In this document: positions 33,672 through 45,535 of the stretch, in pieces | Numbering within the stretch: position 1 is the first letter of the stretch | Layout of the letters: each line of letters starts with the position of its first letter | The notes under the pieces: model-generated | The model's database searches: none | Seen by the model: the letters and a program-made list of their open reading frames with translations, nothing else | What the model was told of the DNA's origin: nothing | Program-made: the position numbers and the translations under genes | Assembly: GCA_944321435.1 (NCBI GenBank) | Contig: CALULH010000003.1 | Location: 124,001-188,000, forward strand | DNA: 64,000 bases | Direction of reading: 5' to 3' | From: an uncultured Coriobacteriaceae bacterium | GTDB lineage: Bacteria; Actinomycetota; Coriobacteriia; Coriobacteriales; Coriobacteriaceae

Positions 33672-33827
33672 GCCGCTTGGCGGGCGAGAAGCGCTGGCTG
33701 CAAGCGGCGCGCGGTGCCGCCGCTGCCATTGGCGCAGCCGGAACGGCGGCTGCGGTGGCGCCTGCGCGGGATGTCCGTGTTTCTCGCCCGTACCCAACAG
33801 GCCGACGATGTACCGAGGGGAGGCGCC

Positions 33828-34664
33828 GTGGCGCGTCATGTGCTGGCGCTGCATGTGCTGGGCAGCGGTTCCAAGGGCAACTGCGCGATCATCGAGGGGC
33901 CGCAGGGCCTCATCATGATCGATGACGGCTTCTCGCGCCGCGAGGTGCTGCGCCGCATGCACGAGCTCGACTTGGACGAGTCTCGGGTGAGGGCCGTGCT
34001 GCTCACCCACGAGCATACCGACCATGTGAAGGGCCTGGGCGTATGGAGCCGCCGTTTCAGCGGGCCGCTGTTTGCCAGCCAGGGAACGACGGAAACCAAG
34101 CGCGCCCTTGCCGAGCTGTCATTTGAGGAGTTCAAGCCAGGTGACGAGCTCGCGCTGGCGGGCGTGCGCGTGCGCACGTTCGGGACCTCGCACGACGTGG
34201 CCAATCCCGTGGGGTTCCGCTTTGAATGCCGCGGGGACTCCGTGGCCTTTGCTACGGACACCGGCGTGGTGACGCCTGCCGCTTATGAGGCCCTAGCCGA
34301 CGCCCGCATCTTGGCACTCGAAAGCAACCACGACGTGGCCATGCTCAAGAACGGGGATTACCCGGCCATGCTCAAGGCGCGCATCCTGTCCGAGCGGGGG
34401 CACCTCTCCAACGCGCAGAGCGCCGAGGCCGCCGCCCGGCTGGTTACCGGGCGCACGGAGCAGCTGGTGGCCATGCATCTCTCGCAGGACAACAACCGGC
34501 CGAGCCTTGCCGTGCGGGCGCTGGCCGAGAAGCTCGGCGCCTGCTTGGACGACGACCTGGGGATCAGCGCCACCCGGCGCCCGTCCGCGGACGCCGCGGC
34601 GGCCTCGGCGGCCGAGCTGCGCATCCGCGCCGCCGGCCAGAACCGCCCCATCAGCGTTCGGTGA
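33828..34664 (+). CDS. walJ: MBL-fold hydrolase WalJ/YycJ
   Basis: A 278-residue metallo-beta-lactamase-fold protein. It starts at GTG 33828 (MARHVLALHVLGSGSKGNCA), just after GAGGGGAGG; the frame open further upstream runs through repeats and has no ribosome site. Metal ligands are in LLTHEHTDHVKGL (HxHxDH) and ESNHDVAML, with FATDTGV. This is the YycJ/WalJ branch, linked to the WalRK system and mismatch-repair-related exonuclease activity; here no walRK genes are adjacent. Confidence 0.88.
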   Translation: MARHVLALHVLGSGSKGNCAIIEGPQGLIMIDDGFSRREVLRRMHELDLDESRVRAVLLTHEHTDHVKGLGVWSRRFSGPLFASQGTTETKRALAELSFEEFKPGDELALAGVRVRTFGTSHDVANPVGFRFECRGDSVAFATDTGVVTPAAYEALADARILALESNHDVAMLKNGDYPAMLKARILSERGHLSNAQSAEAAARLVTGRTEQLVAMHLSQDNNRPSLAVRALAEKLGACLDDDLGISATRRPSADAAAASAAELRIRAAGQNRPISVR

Positions 34665-34875
34665 GCCGCGGCGCGCCGCAGGGGCGCTCGCCGGCTCGTT
34701 CCGGCAACCGGTTTGCCCGCTGTCCCGTCGGCCTGCTCTGGCCGGCTCGCTCTGGCGCCTGCGCCGCTTCGGCGCCATCTCCCTGCTCGGTTGCGCGGGC
34801 AGCGTCGTCTTTGGCGGTAAAAGCGCGGGGAGAGGACGCCGCCCGCGCAACTGAACGGAGGCTAGGAGGTTTGCG

Positions 34876-36456
34876 ATGACATCTGTTGCCCGCCGTTACC
34901 AGCGGCAGTTTGGGCGCTCGCGCACCGGCGCGGCCCCGGTTGCGCGCGCCAACGAGGCCCTGCGCGCGCCGGTGGTGCTCATGGTCTCCGGTGGGGCCGA
35001 CTCCACCGCGCTGCTCGTGCGCGCCTGCACCGGCACGCTCAACCTGGGCGACGGCCGCGGCGAGGCCCGCGTGGCGCGCGAGCGCCTGCACGTGCTGCAC
35101 GTAAACCACCACCTGCGCGGCGCGGAGTCGGATGCCGACGAGGCCTTCGTGCGCGGGCTTTGCGACGCCTATGGGGTGCCGCTGCGCGTGGAGCACTTCG
35201 AACCCGACGAGCCCCGCGCGGAGCGCAACCTCGAGGCCGCCGCGCGCGAGAAACGCTACTTCTTTGCCCGCCGCTATCTCAAGCAGCTGTGCGAGCAGTT
35301 CAAGGTGCCGCGCCGCCACGGCCGCATTGCCACGGCCCACACGGCGAGCGACCGCACCGAGACCTTCCTCATGAACGCCATCAAGGGCGCCGGGCCCGCC
35401 GGGCTTTCGAGCATCCCGCGCCGGCGCGGCAACATCGTGCGGCCGCTTTTGGACGCCACCCACGCCGAGCTCTGCCGCTACCTGCTGGTCCGCGGCCAGG
35501 CCTGGCGCGAGGACGAGTCCAACGCCGACACCTCCTACCTGCGCAACTTCGTGCGCAACCGCATCGTGCCCCTGGCTGCCGAGCGCAACGCGCACGTGGA
35601 GCGCACGGTGAGCGCCTCGTGCGACATCCTGGGGGACGAGGACGCGTTCATGAGCAAGTTGGCCGCGACGGCCCTGCGCGCGCTCACCCGGCGGGACTCC
35701 GCGGGGGTGCTCGTGCTGGACGCCGCCCGCATGGCCGCCACGGACGTGGCCCTGGCGCGGCGCATGGTAAGGCTCGCCGTCGAGCACGTTTCCCCGCGGC
35801 GCGACCTGAGGCTGGACCTGCGGCACGTGGAGGCGGTTCTCGCCTGCGTGGCGGCGGGCGAAGGCTCGGTCACCCTCCCCGGCGACCTCGACGCCCGTGT
35901 GGAGTTCGGGGCGCTCACGCTGCGCACCGCCCCTGCGCGCGAGGAGGCGGTGGCGACCTGGCTCTCCCTGCCGGGCCGCATAGCCCTTTCCGGGGGAGTC
36001 ACGCTCACCGGATCGCTTCTGCGCCTGGCACCGGGGGTCGACCCGGTCGCGTACGTGCGCTCCGAGACGCGCGAGTGGGGCCAGGACCGGGCCTTTGCCG
36101 ATGCCGCCGCGCTGGGTTTTGCCGAAGCCGACCTTGAGCGCCTGGCCGCGGGCGGCACCGCGCTGCCGGCCGAGGCCCTCACGGCGCGCCTCTGGGTGGA
36201 CGGGCCGCAGCCCGGCGACGTCGTCTGCCCGCTGGGGATGCAGGGCCGCTCCAAGAAGCTGTCCGACCTGTTGGGCGCCGAGCGCGTCCCCGTGGCGGAG
36301 CGCCCGCAGGTGCCCGTGGTGCGCACGGCGCCCGGCGGCGCGATTGTGTGGGTTGCCGGAATCCGATCGGACGACCGCTTCAAATGCACGCCGACCACGC
36401 GCATCTTGGTAAAATTGGAGCTTCGACGCGTTAGCGCCCTGGATAATGGGCGATAA
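34876..36456 (+). CDS. tilS: tRNA(Ile)-lysidine synthetase TilS
   Basis: A 526-residue ATP-PPase. The PP-loop VSGGADSTALL (about 38-48) is followed by HVNHHLRGAESDADEAF, IATAHTASDRTETFLMNAIK and RPLLDATHAELCRYL, all characteristic of TilS. The C-terminal domains bind tRNA. It changes the wobble C of tRNA-Ile(CAU) to lysidine, which is essential. It is followed after 88 bp by hpt and then ftsH, the widespread tilS-hpt-ftsH order. GGAGG lies before the ATG. Confidence 0.95.
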   Translation: MTSVARRYQRQFGRSRTGAAPVARANEALRAPVVLMVSGGADSTALLVRACTGTLNLGDGRGEARVARERLHVLHVNHHLRGAESDADEAFVRGLCDAYGVPLRVEHFEPDEPRAERNLEAAAREKRYFFARRYLKQLCEQFKVPRRHGRIATAHTASDRTETFLMNAIKGAGPAGLSSIPRRRGNIVRPLLDATHAELCRYLLVRGQAWREDESNADTSYLRNFVRNRIVPLAAERNAHVERTVSASCDILGDEDAFMSKLAATALRALTRRDSAGVLVLDAARMAATDVALARRMVRLAVEHVSPRRDLRLDLRHVEAVLACVAAGEGSVTLPGDLDARVEFGALTLRTAPAREEAVATWLSLPGRIALSGGVTLTGSLLRLAPGVDPVAYVRSETREWGQDRAFADAAALGFAEADLERLAAGGTALPAEALTARLWVDGPQPGDVVCPLGMQGRSKKLSDLLGAERVPVAERPQVPVVRTAPGGAIVWVAGIRSDDRFKCTPTTRILVKLELRRVSALDNGR

Positions 36457-36544
36457 TCGCATAGCGGCGGGGCAAGGCACCGCGCCGCGCCGCGGTCGGG
36501 CGCCTGCCCGCCGCCGTCAGCAAGGGCTTTCAGGAAGGGGCCGT

Positions 36545-37099
36545 ATGAGCACGATGGACAAAGACGTCGAGCGCGTTCTGTTCTCCGAGGAAGACATTCA
36601 CGGGATCGTCCAGCGCCTGGGCAAGCAGATCTCCGAAGACTACGCCGGCGAGGGCAAGGACCTGGTGCTTATCGCCGTTCTGCGCGGCGCCGTGGTCTTC
36701 ATGGGCGACCTCATGCGCGCCATCGACGTGCCGCTCGCGATCGACTTCATGGCCGTCTCCAGCTACGGGGACAAGGCCAAGAGCTCGGGCATCGTGCGCA
36801 TCATCAAAGATCTCGACGTCGACATCAAGGGCCGCGACGTGCTCATCGTCGAGGACATCCTGGATTCCGGCCTGACGCTGAAGTACCTGATGAAGAACCT
36901 GTCCGCGCGCCACCCCGCCTCGCTCGAGGTCGCCGCCTTCCTGTGGAAGGACATCGAGGGCAAGCAGGCCGCGGTCAACCCCAAGTACGTGGGCGCGCAC
37001 TGCCCGGACGCGTTTGTCGTGGGTTACGGCCTGGACTTCGCCGAGAAGTACCGCAACCTGCCGTACGTGGGGGTGCTCAAACCGGAGGTTTACTCGTAG
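36545..37099 (+). CDS. hpt: Hypoxanthine phosphoribosyltransferase
   Basis: A 184-residue purine-salvage enzyme that adds PRPP to hypoxanthine or guanine. The PRPP motif is [17 protein letters not shown] (about 100-116), the N-terminal [15 protein letters not shown] forms the pyrophosphate loop, and [20 protein letters not shown] is the typical C-terminus. AGGAAGGGG lies before the ATG at 36545. Its stop codon is 1 nt before the ftsH start. Confidence 0.95.
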   Translation: MSTMDKDVERVLFSEEDIHGIVQRLGKQISEDYAGEGKDLVLIAVLRGAVVFMGDLMRAIDVPLAIDFMAVSSYGDKAKSSGIVRIIKDLDVDIKGRDVLIVEDILDSGLTLKYLMKNLSARHPASLEVAAFLWKDIEGKQAAVNPKYVGAHCPDAFVVGYGLDFAEKYRNLPYVGVLKPEVYS

Positions 37100-37100
37100 G

Positions 37101-39488
<2,388 letters not shown>

Positions 39489-39498
39489 CACGCCGACG

Positions 39499-39537
39499 AA
39501 AAGCGCGGGGTCCGCAAGGGCCCCGCGCTTTTTTTGG
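39499..39537 (+). terminator. Intrinsic terminator after ftsH
   Basis: AAAAGCGCGGGG / CCCCGCGCTTTT with a 10-nt loop and a run of T. Confidence 0.92.
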
Positions 39538-39568
39538 CGCCGTAGGTTGCCGTTGTGCCATTGGGGAT

Positions 39569-39648
39569 GGGGACGTGCCGTTGGGGACGGGTACATATGG
39601 CAGAACAAGCGTTCTGCCATATGTACCCGTCCCCAACGGCACGTCCCC
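39569..39648. repeat. Perfect 38-bp palindrome (REP-like), copy 2
   Basis: Left arm 39569-39606 begins GGGGACGTGCCGTTGGGGAC; right arm 39611-39648 is its perfect reverse complement; loop AAGC. A further short match (GCCATT / AATGGC) lies just outside after a 6-nt insertion on the left. It shares the inner segment with copy 1 at 26690-26764. Confidence 0.92.
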
Positions 39649-39796
39649 AATGGCAACCCCCAACGGCAAATGGCCACCCGATGGCACACCGCGCTTGGTT
39701 AACAGTGCGTGCAGCCGCGCCGCCGCCCTTATCGCACGCAGTACAATACGGCGCAGGAAACAAGGCGAGCGGGTATTCCCGGAAAGGCGGCGCGCC

Positions 39797-40972
39797 ATGA
39801 ACAAGACCATGTACGCATACGGTGCGGAGAAGTCGGCCATTCGCGAGATCTCGGCGTTCGCTGCGGCGCGCAAGGCCCAGATCGGCGCCGACAAGGTGTT
39901 CGACTTCAGCATCGGCAACCCCAGCGTTCCCGCGCCGGACGCGGTGCGCCGCTCTATAGAGCGCGCGCTCGAGCTGCCCCCGTGCGAGCTGCACGGCTAC
40001 ACCCCGGCGGCCGGTTTGCCCGCTGCGCGCCAGGTCGTGGCGGCGTCGCTCAACCGCCGCTTCGGCACGGCGTACACGGCTGACAATCTCTACCTCACCG
40101 TGGGGGCGGCGGCGTCGCTGTCCATCAGCATCCACGCGCTCACCAACCCCGGCGACGAGGTTATCGTCATAGCGCCGTACTTTCCCGAGTACCGCGTGTG
40201 GATCGAGACGGCTGGCTGCGCTTGCGTGGAGGTGACGGCCGACCAGGAGAGGTTCCAGATCGACGCCGCCGCAGTGTGCGCGGCCGTCACGCCGCGCACC
40301 CGCGCGATCATAGTCAACTCGCCCAACAACCCCACGGGCGCCGTGTACGCCCGGGCCAACCTCGAGGCGTTGGCGCAGGTTCTGGGCGAGAAGAGCGTCG
40401 AGCAGGGCCAGCCGATCTACCTTATCTGCGACGAGCCGTACCGCGAGATCACGTACGGAGCCGAGGTCCCGTGGGTGCCGGGCATCTACGGGAACACGGT
40501 GGTGTGCTACTCGTACAGCAAGTCGCTGTCGCTGCCGGGCGAGCGCATTGGCTGGGTGCTGGTCCCCGACACCATGCCCGATGCCGACCGCGTGATGTGC
40601 GCCATGGCCGGGGCGGGCCGCACGCTGGGCTTTGTCTGCGCTCCCGCGCTGTTCCAGCGCGTGCTGATGGATTGCGTTGACGAGCCGAGCGACGTGGAGG
40701 CCTATGCGCGCAACCGCGAGGCGCTGACGGCGGGGCTTGCGCGCGCCGGCTACACCTACGTGGAGCCCGACGGCGCCTTTTACCTGTGGGTCAAGGCCCT
40801 TGAGCCTGACGCCGAGGCCTTCTTTGAGCGCGCCCGCTCCTTTGAGCTGCTGCCCGTGCCCTCGACGAGTTTCGGCGCGGCGGGCTGGGTGCGCGTGAGC
40901 TACTGCGTGCCCTACGACACCATCGTGAACTCGCTGCCCGCATGGGAGGCTTTGGCCGCATCGTATCGGTAG
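39797..40972 (+). CDS. PLP-dependent aminotransferase, class I/II
   Basis: A 391-residue fold-type I aminotransferase. Seen: FSIGNPSVPAPDAVRRSIER, GYTPAAGLPAAR, the Asn/Asp of IIVNSPNNPTGAVYA and ICDEPYREI, the PLP Lys in SYSKSLSLPGERIGW, and a C-terminal Arg in WVRVSYCVPYDTI. The SIGNPSVP start fits the aspartate-aminotransferase subgroup common in anaerobes. The amino-acid substrate is not clear. GGAAAGGCGG lies before the ATG at 39797. Confidence 0.9.
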   Translation: MNKTMYAYGAEKSAIREISAFAAARKAQIGADKVFDFSIGNPSVPAPDAVRRSIERALELPPCELHGYTPAAGLPAARQVVAASLNRRFGTAYTADNLYLTVGAAASLSISIHALTNPGDEVIVIAPYFPEYRVWIETAGCACVEVTADQERFQIDAAAVCAAVTPRTRAIIVNSPNNPTGAVYARANLEALAQVLGEKSVEQGQPIYLICDEPYREITYGAEVPWVPGIYGNTVVCYSYSKSLSLPGERIGWVLVPDTMPDADRVMCAMAGAGRTLGFVCAPALFQRVLMDCVDEPSDVEAYARNREALTAGLARAGYTYVEPDGAFYLWVKALEPDAEAFFERARSFELLPVPSTSFGAAGWVRVSYCVPYDTIVNSLPAWEALAASYR

Positions 40973-41215
40973 GGCGGGATCGCCGGTGCCGTTCGGTGCC
41001 GTTGGCGCCCGTTGGGGCCGGCTCAAACGGCGTTAAATGGCGGGCATGCTGCGACGGCGGGCGCGCGTTGTCCTGCGCGTGCCCCAACAACGGGCGGCGC
41101 CATGTCAATGCCGGCGTATCTGTCGTACAATACGGGCCGACACGCCGCCCGGTCGCCGCCGTTGCGCCTGCGGGGCTTCCGTTCGGCCGCACTTCTCGTC
41201 TGACAAGGAGCCGCC

Positions 41216-42022
41216 ATGCCCTACACCGTTCGCGGCGACGTGCACACGCACACGCTGTTCTCGCGCCACGCTTACTCGACCATTGCTGAGAACGTGGCCG
41301 CTGCCCGCGCCGCCGGGCTCGACCTGCTGGGGTCCACGGACCATTTCAGCTCCATGCTCTTTCCCGATCAGCACGTGCGCAATTTCCAGTACCTGCTCAA
41401 CCGCGACTGCTGGCCGCGCCTGTGGGACGGGGTGACCGTGCTGCGCGGCGCCGAGGTCGACATCACGGGGCTCGACGGCTCGTTCTTCGGGCAGGATCTT
41501 GCCGTGCCCGAGAGCATCAGCGGCCATCCCGAGCAACCGGGGACCACGCTTTTCGGCTTGGTGGCCAAGGGGTGCGACTACCTCATCGCCAGCGTCCACA
41601 ACGAGCTTTTCACGACCGGCGCCTCAAGGGCCCAGGCGGCCAACATGTACATCAGCGCCCTGGAGCATCCTCAGGTGCTCGTGCTGGGGCATGTGGGGCG
41701 CTCCGGCGTGCCGTTTGACATCGACCCGGTGCTGCTGCGCGCCCGCGACCTGGGCAAGCTCATAGAGATCAACGAGCACAGCCTGGAGGCGCGTCGTCCC
41801 AAGACCGACAGCGCGTGCCGCCGCATTGCCGAGCGCTGCGCCGAGCTGGGCGTGGGCGTTGTGGTGAACTCGGATGCGCACATTGCGCAGGCCATAGGCC
41901 ACTACCCGCATGCCGAGGCCCTGCTTGAGGAGATCGGGTTCCCTGAGGAGCTGATCGCCAACCGAGATGCCGCGACCTTCCTGGCGGCCATGGAGCGAGC
42001 CGGCCTCCCGCGCCTGCAATAG
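41216..42022 (+). CDS. PHP-domain phosphatase (YcdX-like)
   Basis: A 268-residue protein. A trinuclear metal site is seen as DVHTHTLFSRHAYST (8-22), GSTDHFSSM, a Glu in RGAEVDITG, ASVHNELFTTG, HVGRSGVPFDIDP and the late NSDAHIAQAIGHY. This is the standard PHP order for YcdX-type phosphatases. The substrate is unknown; it lacks polymerase domains. AAGGAG lies before the ATG. Confidence 0.88.
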   Translation: MPYTVRGDVHTHTLFSRHAYSTIAENVAAARAAGLDLLGSTDHFSSMLFPDQHVRNFQYLLNRDCWPRLWDGVTVLRGAEVDITGLDGSFFGQDLAVPESISGHPEQPGTTLFGLVAKGCDYLIASVHNELFTTGASRAQAANMYISALEHPQVLVLGHVGRSGVPFDIDPVLLRARDLGKLIEINEHSLEARRPKTDSACRRIAERCAELGVGVVVNSDAHIAQAIGHYPHAEALLEEIGFPEELIANRDAATFLAAMERAGLPRLQ

Positions 42023-42299
42023 CGTCCGCGTCACCATACAGAGTTTCGGCGCAGGGCTGCATTAGGCGAGAAAAACGGGCGCCGCATTGGCTTTCCGCGG
42101 ATCCAACCGCTTCTTGCCGCGATCGGGACGCGTTTGTCCACCAGGGGGATGTGGACACGCCTTTGATCTGCGCAAACAACGCATTTGCGCACGGGGGCCT
42201 TCCGGCCCGTTGGATGCGTGCCAAGGGTTGTGCAAGGTCGCCCGTCGGTTTCTCATAACATGTCCGCGCTCCGGCCTAAGGCCTGGTAGCGTTGCAGGC

Positions 42300-43310
42300 A
42301 TGAAAGGGATTCTGTGCGACATATCGGCTATGCGCTACCACGCCCGCAGGGGCTTGGACGCGGGGCGGCATCCGTATGCCCAGCTTGCGCGCGTGCCCGC
42401 GGACTGCTTGCATCGAGCCTCGGACGTACGGCGGTTGGCGCAAACCGGGACGCTCGCCCGCCTGCGCACGCCCGAGCTTCCCCTTCATCTTTTGGTGCCC
42501 ACCACGGGGCAGGCTCAGAGCAACCGCTTTGCCGTGTGCCACTCCTGTCGGACCGAGCTGCCTTTCGGCTCGGTGCAGCGGGTGGCCGAGGGATTGTTCT
42601 GCCTGACGCCTGCGGGCTGCTTTCTGTATGCGGCACGTCGACTCACGCTGCTCCAGCTCATTGCGTACGGATGCCAGATCTGCGGCTCGTTCGCGGTTGA
42701 CCCCGACGGCGCGCACGAGCTTCTCGACCACGCGCCGGTGCTGCACGCGTCTGACCTGCGGATGTTCCTCGCCCGAGCGCCGGCCCATCTTTACGGTATC
42801 AAGAAGGCGCGTGCTGCGGCGGCGTACGTGAGCGACGGCTATCGGTCCCCGCGCGAGGTGCTGCTGGGCATGCAGCTCTGCTTGCCGCGGAGGCTGGGCG
42901 GGCGGGCGCTGGCGCTGGAACCCAACCGGCGTGTCAGTCTTTCTCCGCGTGCGCGCAGGCTGTACGGCAGAGGGTACTGCGTCTGCGATCTCTTCCACGA
43001 GGAGACGCGGCTCGACCTGGAGATCGACGGTGCCTATCATCGCAGCGCCGAGCAGCAAGCCCGCGCCGCGCTGCGGCAAACGGCGTTGATGGCCATGGGC
43101 ATAGCGGTGGTACGCGTGACCGGCGGGCAGACGGCGGACACAACGGTGGCGGATGCGGTTGCGCTCCTAATAGCGGCGCGCGCGGGGCGGCGCGTCGATC
43201 GGTCTTCATGCGGGCAGGCGCAGGAGGGTGAGGAGGACGCGTTTGCAAAGCGGCAGAAGCGGTTGGTAACCGAGGTTCTCGCCCTAGACCGGGCGCTGTA
43301 CCAATCGTAG
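42300..43310 (+). CDS. Hypothetical protein with PD-(D/E)XK-like C-terminus
   Basis: A 336-residue protein. The middle has two CxxC pairs (VCHSCRTE and YGCQICGS) that could bind zinc. The C-terminal part (about 240-300) has LDLEIDGAYHRSAEQQARAA, then MGIAVVRVTGG, the layout of DUF559/Vsr-like restriction-endonuclease folds. The N-terminal region resembles AbiEi-type regulator proteins common in Coriobacteria. No partner toxin is adjacent. The ATG at 42300 is the first in-frame ATG after an unlikely upstream extension; a strong ribosome site is lacking. Confidence 0.7.
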   Translation: MKGILCDISAMRYHARRGLDAGRHPYAQLARVPADCLHRASDVRRLAQTGTLARLRTPELPLHLLVPTTGQAQSNRFAVCHSCRTELPFGSVQRVAEGLFCLTPAGCFLYAARRLTLLQLIAYGCQICGSFAVDPDGAHELLDHAPVLHASDLRMFLARAPAHLYGIKKARAAAAYVSDGYRSPREVLLGMQLCLPRRLGGRALALEPNRRVSLSPRARRLYGRGYCVCDLFHEETRLDLEIDGAYHRSAEQQARAALRQTALMAMGIAVVRVTGGQTADTTVADAVALLIAARAGRRVDRSSCGQAQEGEEDAFAKRQKRLVTEVLALDRALYQS

Positions 43311-43522
43311 GCGGAGGCGGGATGCGCGCCGAGCCCGGTGCTCTTGCCGGAGGGCGGCGTCGCGCGTGGCGGGTTCCTGCTGTTTGGGAGAAATGCAGGC
43401 CGAACGGCGCATATGGGGGAGTGCTGTGCGAAAATAAGCGATTGTCTGCGCACGGTTTTGTGCGGCGCGCAGGCTGGTCGGGTTCAGGTATTCGACGACA
43501 AGACCGAGGGGTTGTAGGCATC

Positions 43523-44902
43523 ATGGCAACTACCGATACGCAGGAAGCAAACGAGAAGGGCGCCCGCGGCAAGCAGCGGGGGTCCGACAAGGGGCACGGC
43601 GCGGCTACGGCGAAAAGCACCGGCGCGGAGAAGAGGGCCGGCATGGGCCGCAGGTCCGCGGCGCGCGCGTCAATGAAGCGCGACGAGGTCGCCGATGACG
43701 GCAAAAAGGCGCCTAAGAGCAAGCACGAGAAGCGCGCCGAGCGTCATGAGCACCTTTCCAAGGTCGGAAAGATCGTGCTGGTGGCGATTGGCTGCCTGGC
43801 CATGCTCCTGTCCGTTACGGCGATGGCGTGCTCGGGCTTTCTGAACCAGGAGAGCACTGGCTACCATCTGACCGGCGGCGTGGCCGCCACGGTGAACGGG
43901 ACCAACATCACCGAGGACACGGTGACGCGCCAGATCATGAGCCAGCGCAGCTCCTTGGGTTACGATTCGGACGAGGACTGGGCCCAGTACCTGGTGGATC
44001 AAGGGCAAACTCCCGAAGACCTGCGCCAGAGCATCATCGACAGCTACGAGCAGCAGCTCATCCTTCAGAAGGCCATCAACGAGAACAACATCGAGGTGTC
44101 CGACGACGAGGTGCAGAGCGCGTGGGACGATGCCGTGGCCAACTACGACAGCGAGGACGCGTTCCTGAACCTGCTCAGCCAGATGGGCTATACCGAGGAC
44201 ACGTACAAGGAGCAGCTGCGCTCGAGCCTTGAGCAGCAGAAGCTGCGCGAGACGGTCGCCGCGGTGGACGACCCCACGGACCAGGAGATCATCGACTACA
44301 TCAACGCCGATCTGGAAACCTACAACGGTGCCCGCAAGAGCTCGCACATCCTGTTCCAGGTGGATTCCGACGGCAGCAACGACGCCGATCAGCAGGCTGC
44401 TGCGCAGGAGGTTCTCGACAAGATCAACAACGGCGAGATCAGCTTCGAAGACGCCGCCAAGGAGTACTCCGACGACAGCTCCGCCGATAACGGCGGCGAT
44501 GTGGGCTGGGACTGCGACGCCACGTTCGTGACCGAGTACGAGGATGCGCTGAAGCAGCTCGACAAGGGACAGATCAGCGGCGTGGTGAAGAGCACCTACG
44601 GCTACCACATCATCCAGTGCACGGACGTCTTTACCATCGACGGCAGCGTGACCTCTATCGACCAGGTGCCCGAGGGTATCAGGACCTCCATCTCCGACAC
44701 CCTGAAGAGCCAGGCCGAGACCGAGGCCTACAACACCTGGTACGACGACTACGCCGCGCAGCAGGATGTCCAGGTGAACGACATGCCCGCCGACGTGCCC
44801 TACAACGTGAGCTTGGACGGCGTGGAGCCCTCCACGAGCACCGACGCCTCCGCGGCCGACAGCGCCGGTGATACCGCCACCGACTCTGGCAGTTCGGAGT
44901 AA
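43523..44902 (+). CDS. PrsA/SurA-like peptidyl-prolyl isomerase foldase
   Basis: A 459-residue protein. Residues 1-82 are a highly charged cytoplasmic region, then one membrane helix (VGKIVLVAIGCLAMLLSVTA) ending MACSG. The extracytoplasmic part has a SurA_N-like helical region (VAATVNGTNITEDTVTRQIM) and a rotamase domain (ARKSSHILFQVDSDGS, ISFEDAAKEYSDD, YGYHIIQC), then an acidic Ser/Thr tail. It assists folding of secreted proteins. Classic PrsA is a lipoprotein with a short N-terminus, so the long cytoplasmic extension is unusual. Confidence 0.87.
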   Translation: MATTDTQEANEKGARGKQRGSDKGHGAATAKSTGAEKRAGMGRRSAARASMKRDEVADDGKKAPKSKHEKRAERHEHLSKVGKIVLVAIGCLAMLLSVTAMACSGFLNQESTGYHLTGGVAATVNGTNITEDTVTRQIMSQRSSLGYDSDEDWAQYLVDQGQTPEDLRQSIIDSYEQQLILQKAINENNIEVSDDEVQSAWDDAVANYDSEDAFLNLLSQMGYTEDTYKEQLRSSLEQQKLRETVAAVDDPTDQEIIDYINADLETYNGARKSSHILFQVDSDGSNDADQQAAAQEVLDKINNGEISFEDAAKEYSDDSSADNGGDVGWDCDATFVTEYEDALKQLDKGQISGVVKSTYGYHIIQCTDVFTIDGSVTSIDQVPEGIRTSISDTLKSQAETEAYNTWYDDYAAQQDVQVNDMPADVPYNVSLDGVEPSTSTDASAADSAGDTATDSGSSE

Positions 44903-44929
44903 CGCTCGGGCACATCCCCTGTTCCCGTC

Positions 44930-44999
44930 GGGCCGGGTCGGACTTGCCCGGAGAATGCTTGTTTCACGAGTCATTCTCCAGACAAGTCCGACCCGGCCC
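44930..44999. repeat. Imperfect 28-bp-arm palindrome
   Basis: Left arm 44930-44957 begins GGGCCGGGTCGGACTTG; right arm 44972-44999. A 17-bp outer stem, a 3-nt mismatch, an 8-bp inner stem and a 14-nt loop. No T-run follows, so it differs from the terminators here. The sequence is unrelated to the other palindromes. Confidence 0.85.
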
Positions 45000-45100
45000 T
45001 CTTGCTACGCTGCTAAAGGACTGTTCTTCTCGTTCCCCCCGCGCCCTCCCTGCGACCGTTCCGCGAAAAACTGAGCCGCTCGCAAGGCCGTGTGTAAGCG

Positions 45101-45146
45101 GTCCGTTAAGGTGGGTAGACCTTTGCTACAGTTGGTTCTAACGGAC
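45101..45146. promoter_or_regulatory. Nested dyads before a small hypothetical gene
   Basis: GTCCGTTA (45101-45108) and TAACGGAC (45139-45146) are perfect inverted copies. Inside them AAGGT-N6-ACCTT (45108-45123) forms a second dyad. The position, 40-90 bp before the start of the gene at 45187, suits an operator or leader hairpin. Confidence 0.45.
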
Positions 45147-45186
45147 AGCCGGCCCATAGGGCCGCCGAGGTGAAAGGAGCGCGATC

Positions 45187-45486
45187 ATGGGAGTGAAGGC
45201 GGAGGAGACGGTAACGTTCGACAATTACGACGAGTTCGTCAACGACCTGCGCGCCAAGACGCGTATTTTTATGGAGTACGACGGCAACGAGTACTACCTG
45301 ACCCACACCGACGGCTACTGGCGCGCCCAGGACTGCTCCAAACTCAACGACAAGCAGCATTTCACCGATTGCTCCGAGCTGGTGACCACGTTGGCCGAGT
45401 TCTTGGAGCTTCCCTGGTTGGCGGGCGATAAGAGCGTGAAGGACGTTTACGCCGACGCTCGTTTCTTCGAGTCCATCCAGGAGTAA
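45187..45486 (+). CDS. Conserved-looking small soluble protein
   Basis: A 99-residue protein: start MGVKAEETVTFDNYDEFVND, then KTRIFMEYDGNEYYLTHTDG and YWRAQDC, ending VKDVYADARFFESIQE. No membrane helix or signal. AAAGGAG lies before the ATG and a strong terminator follows, so it is a well-formed single-gene unit. The family is not known to me. Confidence 0.8.
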   Translation: MGVKAEETVTFDNYDEFVNDLRAKTRIFMEYDGNEYYLTHTDGYWRAQDCSKLNDKQHFTDCSELVTTLAEFLELPWLAGDKSVKDVYADARFFESIQE

Positions 45487-45535
45487 CTCAAGCAGGGGGC
45501 GGGCGTCCCCATCCCCGCAAATGATCTTCTCGCAT

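Noticed and set aside
33573..33827. N-terminal extension of WalJ
   Set aside because: The sequence is Arg/Ala-rich, runs through repeat-like DNA and has no ribosome site; the GTG at 33828 has a strong one and opens the family N-terminus.
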